A stretch of 7,472 nucleotides of DNA, taken from NCBI GenBank assembly GCA_003175915.1, contig PSRH01000207.1, positions 1-7,472 of the forward strand, written 5' to 3'. Positions 5,086 to 7,472 of this stretch are shown here, piece by piece. Origin of the DNA: Candidatus Melainabacteria bacterium (lineage in GTDB: Bacteria > Cyanobacteriota > Vampirovibrionia > Obscuribacterales > Obscuribacteraceae). Each line of letters starts with the position of its first letter. The stretch's first letter is position 1. The notes under the pieces are model-generated. The model ran no database searches. It was not told where the DNA came from and saw only the letters and a program-made list of their open reading frames with translations. Both the position numbers and the translations under genes were made by a program.

Positions 5086-7068
5086 TTATTTATTCCGGTT
5101 ATCCGGCCGATTTTTGGAGCGTGTCATCAAGCTACCAGGCTTTGCCAATAGCCACAATATAATTGCCCCCATTAGACCATTTCCAATCAAAAAATAGTTG
5201 CTGTCAGACTGGCTTTTCGTTATCAAATTTGCCTGCCAATAGTACAAGTTGAACAAAAATTGAACAACTACAAGAAGACCAATTCCTCTAGCTCTTTGTA
5301 ATTGTTTTTTGAGCAGGGTTTCCAAACCTACCGGGCTCTGTCCGATATCAGACAGCTCCTCACTCCGTCCCATATTATTGCCGACTAAGAGTGATTGTTC
5401 GAGTTTCTGAGCTCCATTTAGTGCAATACTTTTCGATTCAGAAGGTGAAGACCGCGATCTTTCAAGAGTTTTTACGCTTACAAGAGGCAAATCTCGCCCT
5501 TCACCTAAAGTTACTTTCTTCCGATAAAGAAGGCTGAGCAATCCGGCTGCGTGCGATGGCTGGCTGGCGAGCCATCGTTTCAAGCTCGGCTTAGCGGCAT
5601 CAACAAAGCTGAAGTCGGGTTTCAGTGTGCGAGCGATTCCTTCCAGTGTGACTCCTGTGCGGATTAGGTACGCAAGTGTTGGCGGCAGACGAATCGCTCC
5701 GGACATAGCGATATGATCGATGTCTTTTTCGAGCATAGAGAAATCCAAATCGAGTATGGAACGGCCACTGTAATAGTCGATGAAGGGCTGAAGAGTACGA
5801 GCGATCGGTGCTGTGTCAGCGCTTCTTCTCACCACACCCAATTTGACCAGGTATCTCACCAGCTCGTTCACGTCTTTGTTGACCACAGCACCGATTGCTC
5901 CCCAGATGGTATCGCGCTGTTCTTGACTTACCTCTCCCATCATGCCGAAATCGTAGATAACGATTTTTCCTTTCGGTTGAACAGCAAGATTGCCGGCGTG
6001 TGGATCAGCGTGAAAGAAACCGTTAGTCATCACCTGTTCCATGTAGCAATCGATCAGCTCTTTACCCACCTCGTTGAGATCGAGGTTCATCGCGTTTAGC
6101 TCAGCAATATTGTCGATTTTTGTGCCGGGGATGAATTCGAGAGTGAGAACCTTCCTGCCTGTAAACTTCCACAAAACCCGAGGAATTAGAATGTTTTTCC
6201 TGTCTCTTAAGGCATGCCGCAGTCGATCAGCGTTGCGTCCTTCTTTGATGTAATCGATCTCTGTGAAAAGAGTACGGCCAAACTCGTCGGAAAGTTCAAG
6301 CCAGCTTCGCCAATCACCCTTGAGTTTAAGAGCCAGGGCAAACTTGGCAAACCAGCGCATGTAGCCTAAATCCTGATAGAGCAGGTTGGATAGATTCGGT
6401 CTTTGTACTTTCACGGCGACAAGTGTGCCGTCTGGAAGGGTGGCTTGATGCACCTGCCCAATACTGGCGGAAGCAAGCGGTTCCGGATCGAAGCGACTGA
6501 ATACCTTTTCCGGGAAATCGCCAAGTTCATAGCGAATCGTTTCGCGCACCAGAGTAAGGGGAAAGGGCGGCACTCGATCTTGTAATAGTGCCAGCTCCTC
6601 AGCCAGCTCTGTCGGGAGAACATCGCGCCTGACTGAAAGAAACTGTCCCAATTTGATAAACGTCGCACCAAGTTCCACCAGGTTGGTGGTTAGCCATCTC
6701 GCTTTAGCGCGCAGAACGTCGGATGCCTCCGATGTGCTTGCACTATCGTCGCCGGAGTGGTCCGTTTCCCCACCCCAATTGGACATTGTGACCTCGAAGA
6801 GGACTTTGGCGATCCGCCAGAATCTCGGATCAACCAGCAAAAGACAGGGATTGACAGCGCTTTCTGCTAACTTGGGATCGTAGCCATGATTGACGCTGAA
6901 GCCGGGTTTGGATTTGGCCGCACTCAAACCCGCCTTCGAATTGCTTGTTTTCAAGCTCAGGAAATGTTTTCCATTCTTCTCGGGTTCTAGCGGCTGGTTG
7001 AGATCAGGCGAATCGAAGTCCCTCATAAAAGCCAAATCGGGCTTGATCAGTAAAAAACGCTCCGGCAA
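5086..7068 (-). CDS. ABC1/UbiB/AarF-family atypical kinase, membrane-anchored
   Basis: A 660-residue member of the UbiB/Coq8/ABC1 family, ATP-binding proteins best known for supporting quinone and isoprenoid-lipid synthesis. Motifs are complete: KLGQ (K139, Q142) of the family-specific N-terminal extension, the alanine-rich loop ASASIGQVH (199-207), VAVK with K220, EIDYIKEG with E270 and D272, HADPHAGN (353-360) with D355, and YDFG with D373. Two hydrophobic segments near the C-terminus (about 596-608 and 625-642) should anchor it in the membrane, as in UbiB. Between core and anchors lies a polar linker (about 520-590). The first 75 residues are variable and unlike the family core. The longest start is TTG at 7068, with an in-frame TAG two codons upstream setting the limit; ATG at 7026 is the alternative, and neither has a convincing ribosome site. 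The gene lies 32 nt after the coiled-coil gene and 21 nt before the phosphatase. The in vivo substrate is unknown, so no ubi symbol is given. Confidence 0.94.
   Translation of the reverse strand: MPERFLLIKPDLAFMRDFDSPDLNQPLEPEKNGKHFLSLKTSNSKAGLSAAKSKPGFSVNHGYDPKLAESAVNPCLLLVDPRFWRIAKVLFEVTMSNWGGETDHSGDDSASTSEASDVLRAKARWLTTNLVELGATFIKLGQFLSVRRDVLPTELAEELALLQDRVPPFPLTLVRETIRYELGDFPEKVFSRFDPEPLASASIGQVHQATLPDGTLVAVKVQRPNLSNLLYQDLGYMRWFAKFALALKLKGDWRSWLELSDEFGRTLFTEIDYIKEGRNADRLRHALRDRKNILIPRVLWKFTGRKVLTLEFIPGTKIDNIAELNAMNLDLNEVGKELIDCYMEQVMTNGFFHADPHAGNLAVQPKGKIVIYDFGMMGEVSQEQRDTIWGAIGAVVNKDVNELVRYLVKLGVVRRSADTAPIARTLQPFIDYYSGRSILDLDFSMLEKDIDHIAMSGAIRLPPTLAYLIRTGVTLEGIARTLKPDFSFVDAAKPSLKRWLASQPSHAAGLLSLLYRKKVTLGEGRDLPLVSVKTLERSRSSPSESKSIALNGAQKLEQSLLVGNNMGRSEELSDIGQSPVGLETLLKKQLQRARGIGLLVVVQFLFNLYYWQANLITKSQSDSNYFLIGNGLMGAIILWLLAKPGSLMTRSKNRPDNRNK
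6898..6937. repeat. Imperfect 13-nt inverted repeat inside the ABC1 kinase gene
   Basis: Arms at 6898-6910 and 6925-6937 match as reverse complements at 12 of 13 positions, separated by a 14-nt loop. It falls in the variable N-terminal coding part (about codons 44-57) and would fold in mRNA as 4 bp, a G-G mismatch, then 8 bp. There is no T-run after it, so it is not a classical terminator. Confidence 0.6.
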
Positions 7069-7100
7069 AAACTAGACTTTCAAAGAGCTTTTGGCGCTCT

Positions 7101-7448
7101 CTAAACGGCAGCCCTCATCGACTTGATTTCAGAGATTTCCGCACGCAAGGTAGCGATCTCGGCTCGCAGTTCATTTATTTCAGTGGTATCACCGAGAGCA
7201 CCGAGAGAAAAATCGGCAATCTGTCTGCGAATCTTTTCCTTCAGTTCGGTCTCAATTGATTCCGAGCGCTGCCAGATCTTTTGAGCGAGTTCGTTGGCAG
7301 CTCCTTTGATTTGTTCCTTCGCCTCCTCAATGCGATCGGTTCCGCTCGATTTATACTCATCCGCTCGCGCTGTCAGCGTGTCTAAATAATCCTCCACGCG
7401 CTCACGACCCACTTCAAAAGCCGCTTTGGTAAGGAAGAAAAGTTTCAT
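7101..7448 (-). CDS. Small phasin-like coiled-coil protein
   Basis: From the ATG at 7448 this is a 115-residue, highly charged, almost wholly helical protein. It begins MKLFFLTKAAFEVGRERVEDYL, a short amphipathic start, continues with long Glu/Lys/Arg-rich helices, and ends in a leucine-zipper-like coiled coil (about 88-109, INELRAEIATLRAEISEIK). The pattern recalls phasins and granule-associated proteins, where a helical body is followed by a short break and an oligomerising coil. It also resembles UbiK-type accessory factors, which share the ending of a KIRxQ helix, a break and a coil. I cannot assign it to either family. The frame remains open to the right edge, with a GTG at 7463 that would add five residues, so the true start could lie outside the window. 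No ribosome site is visible before either codon. The gene ends 32 nt before the ABC1 kinase gene, suggesting cotranscription. Confidence 0.75.
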   Translation of the reverse strand: MKLFFLTKAAFEVGRERVEDYLDTLTARADEYKSSGTDRIEEAKEQIKGAANELAQKIWQRSESIETELKEKIRRQIADFSLGALGDTTEINELRAEIATLRAEISEIKSMRAAV

Positions 7449-7472
7449 TATAGGCCGCAACACTTGAATAAC

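Noticed and set aside
7084..7100. Hairpin between the coiled-coil gene and the ABC1 gene as a terminator
   Set aside because: The stem is only 5 bp with a 7-nt loop and no T-run follows; the adjacent genes look cotranscribed.
7447..7452. TATAAT on the minus strand, a perfect -10 box
   Set aside because: It overlaps the likely ATG of the coiled-coil gene, would start transcription inside the coding region, and has no -35 match in the sequence available upstream.

Overview
The window carries one unbroken set of genes, all on the minus strand and tightly packed, so it reads as an operon-like run from right (5') to left (3'). I can support eight genes. Six are complete, one runs off the left edge, and the first may begin beyond the right edge. 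I see no rRNA, tRNA, CRISPR, insertion sequence or phage gene. Base composition looks even, close to half G+C. The host is a Gram-negative-type bacterium. The strongest lineage clue is an exported protein ending in what looks like an ARC6/Ftn2-type IMS domain, a fold best known from cyanobacteria and plastids. Together with the ABC1 kinase, PP2C and FHA genes, this suggests a relative of Cyanobacteria, perhaps the non-photosynthetic Melainabacteria/Vampirovibrionia (inference, moderate to low confidence). No cyanobacterial HIP1 octamer (GCGATCGC) is present.

Right part (about 5086-7463): a short coiled-coil, phasin-like protein precedes a UbiB/ABC1-family atypical kinase that has every hallmark motif and two C-terminal membrane segments. 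Middle part (3234-5064): a PP2C-type serine/threonine phosphatase, a zinc-ribbon plus FHA phosphothreonine-reader protein, and a Maf nucleotide pyrophosphatase. Spacings here are 21 nt, 6 nt and then a 14-nt overlap, so translational coupling is likely. Left part (1-3097): after a 136-nt gap come the IMS-domain exported protein, a secreted or anchored M23 metallopeptidase with a beta-propeller-like N-terminal half, and the first 21 codons of another probably exported protein.

Taken together, the run joins phospho-signalling (PP2C, FHA) to an ABC1 kinase on one side and to division or envelope functions (Maf, IMS domain, M23) on the other. No Hanks-type kinase lies in the window, so the writer for this reader/eraser pair must be elsewhere. 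That the genes act together is inferred from spacing and family knowledge; the sequence does not prove it.

The most noteworthy points are the IMS domain on a protein without the usual ARC6 N-terminal parts, the propeller-M23 fusion, the coiled-coil/UbiB/PP2C order that recalls ubiquinone-system partners, and an imperfect 13-nt inverted repeat inside the variable 5' part of the ABC1 gene.
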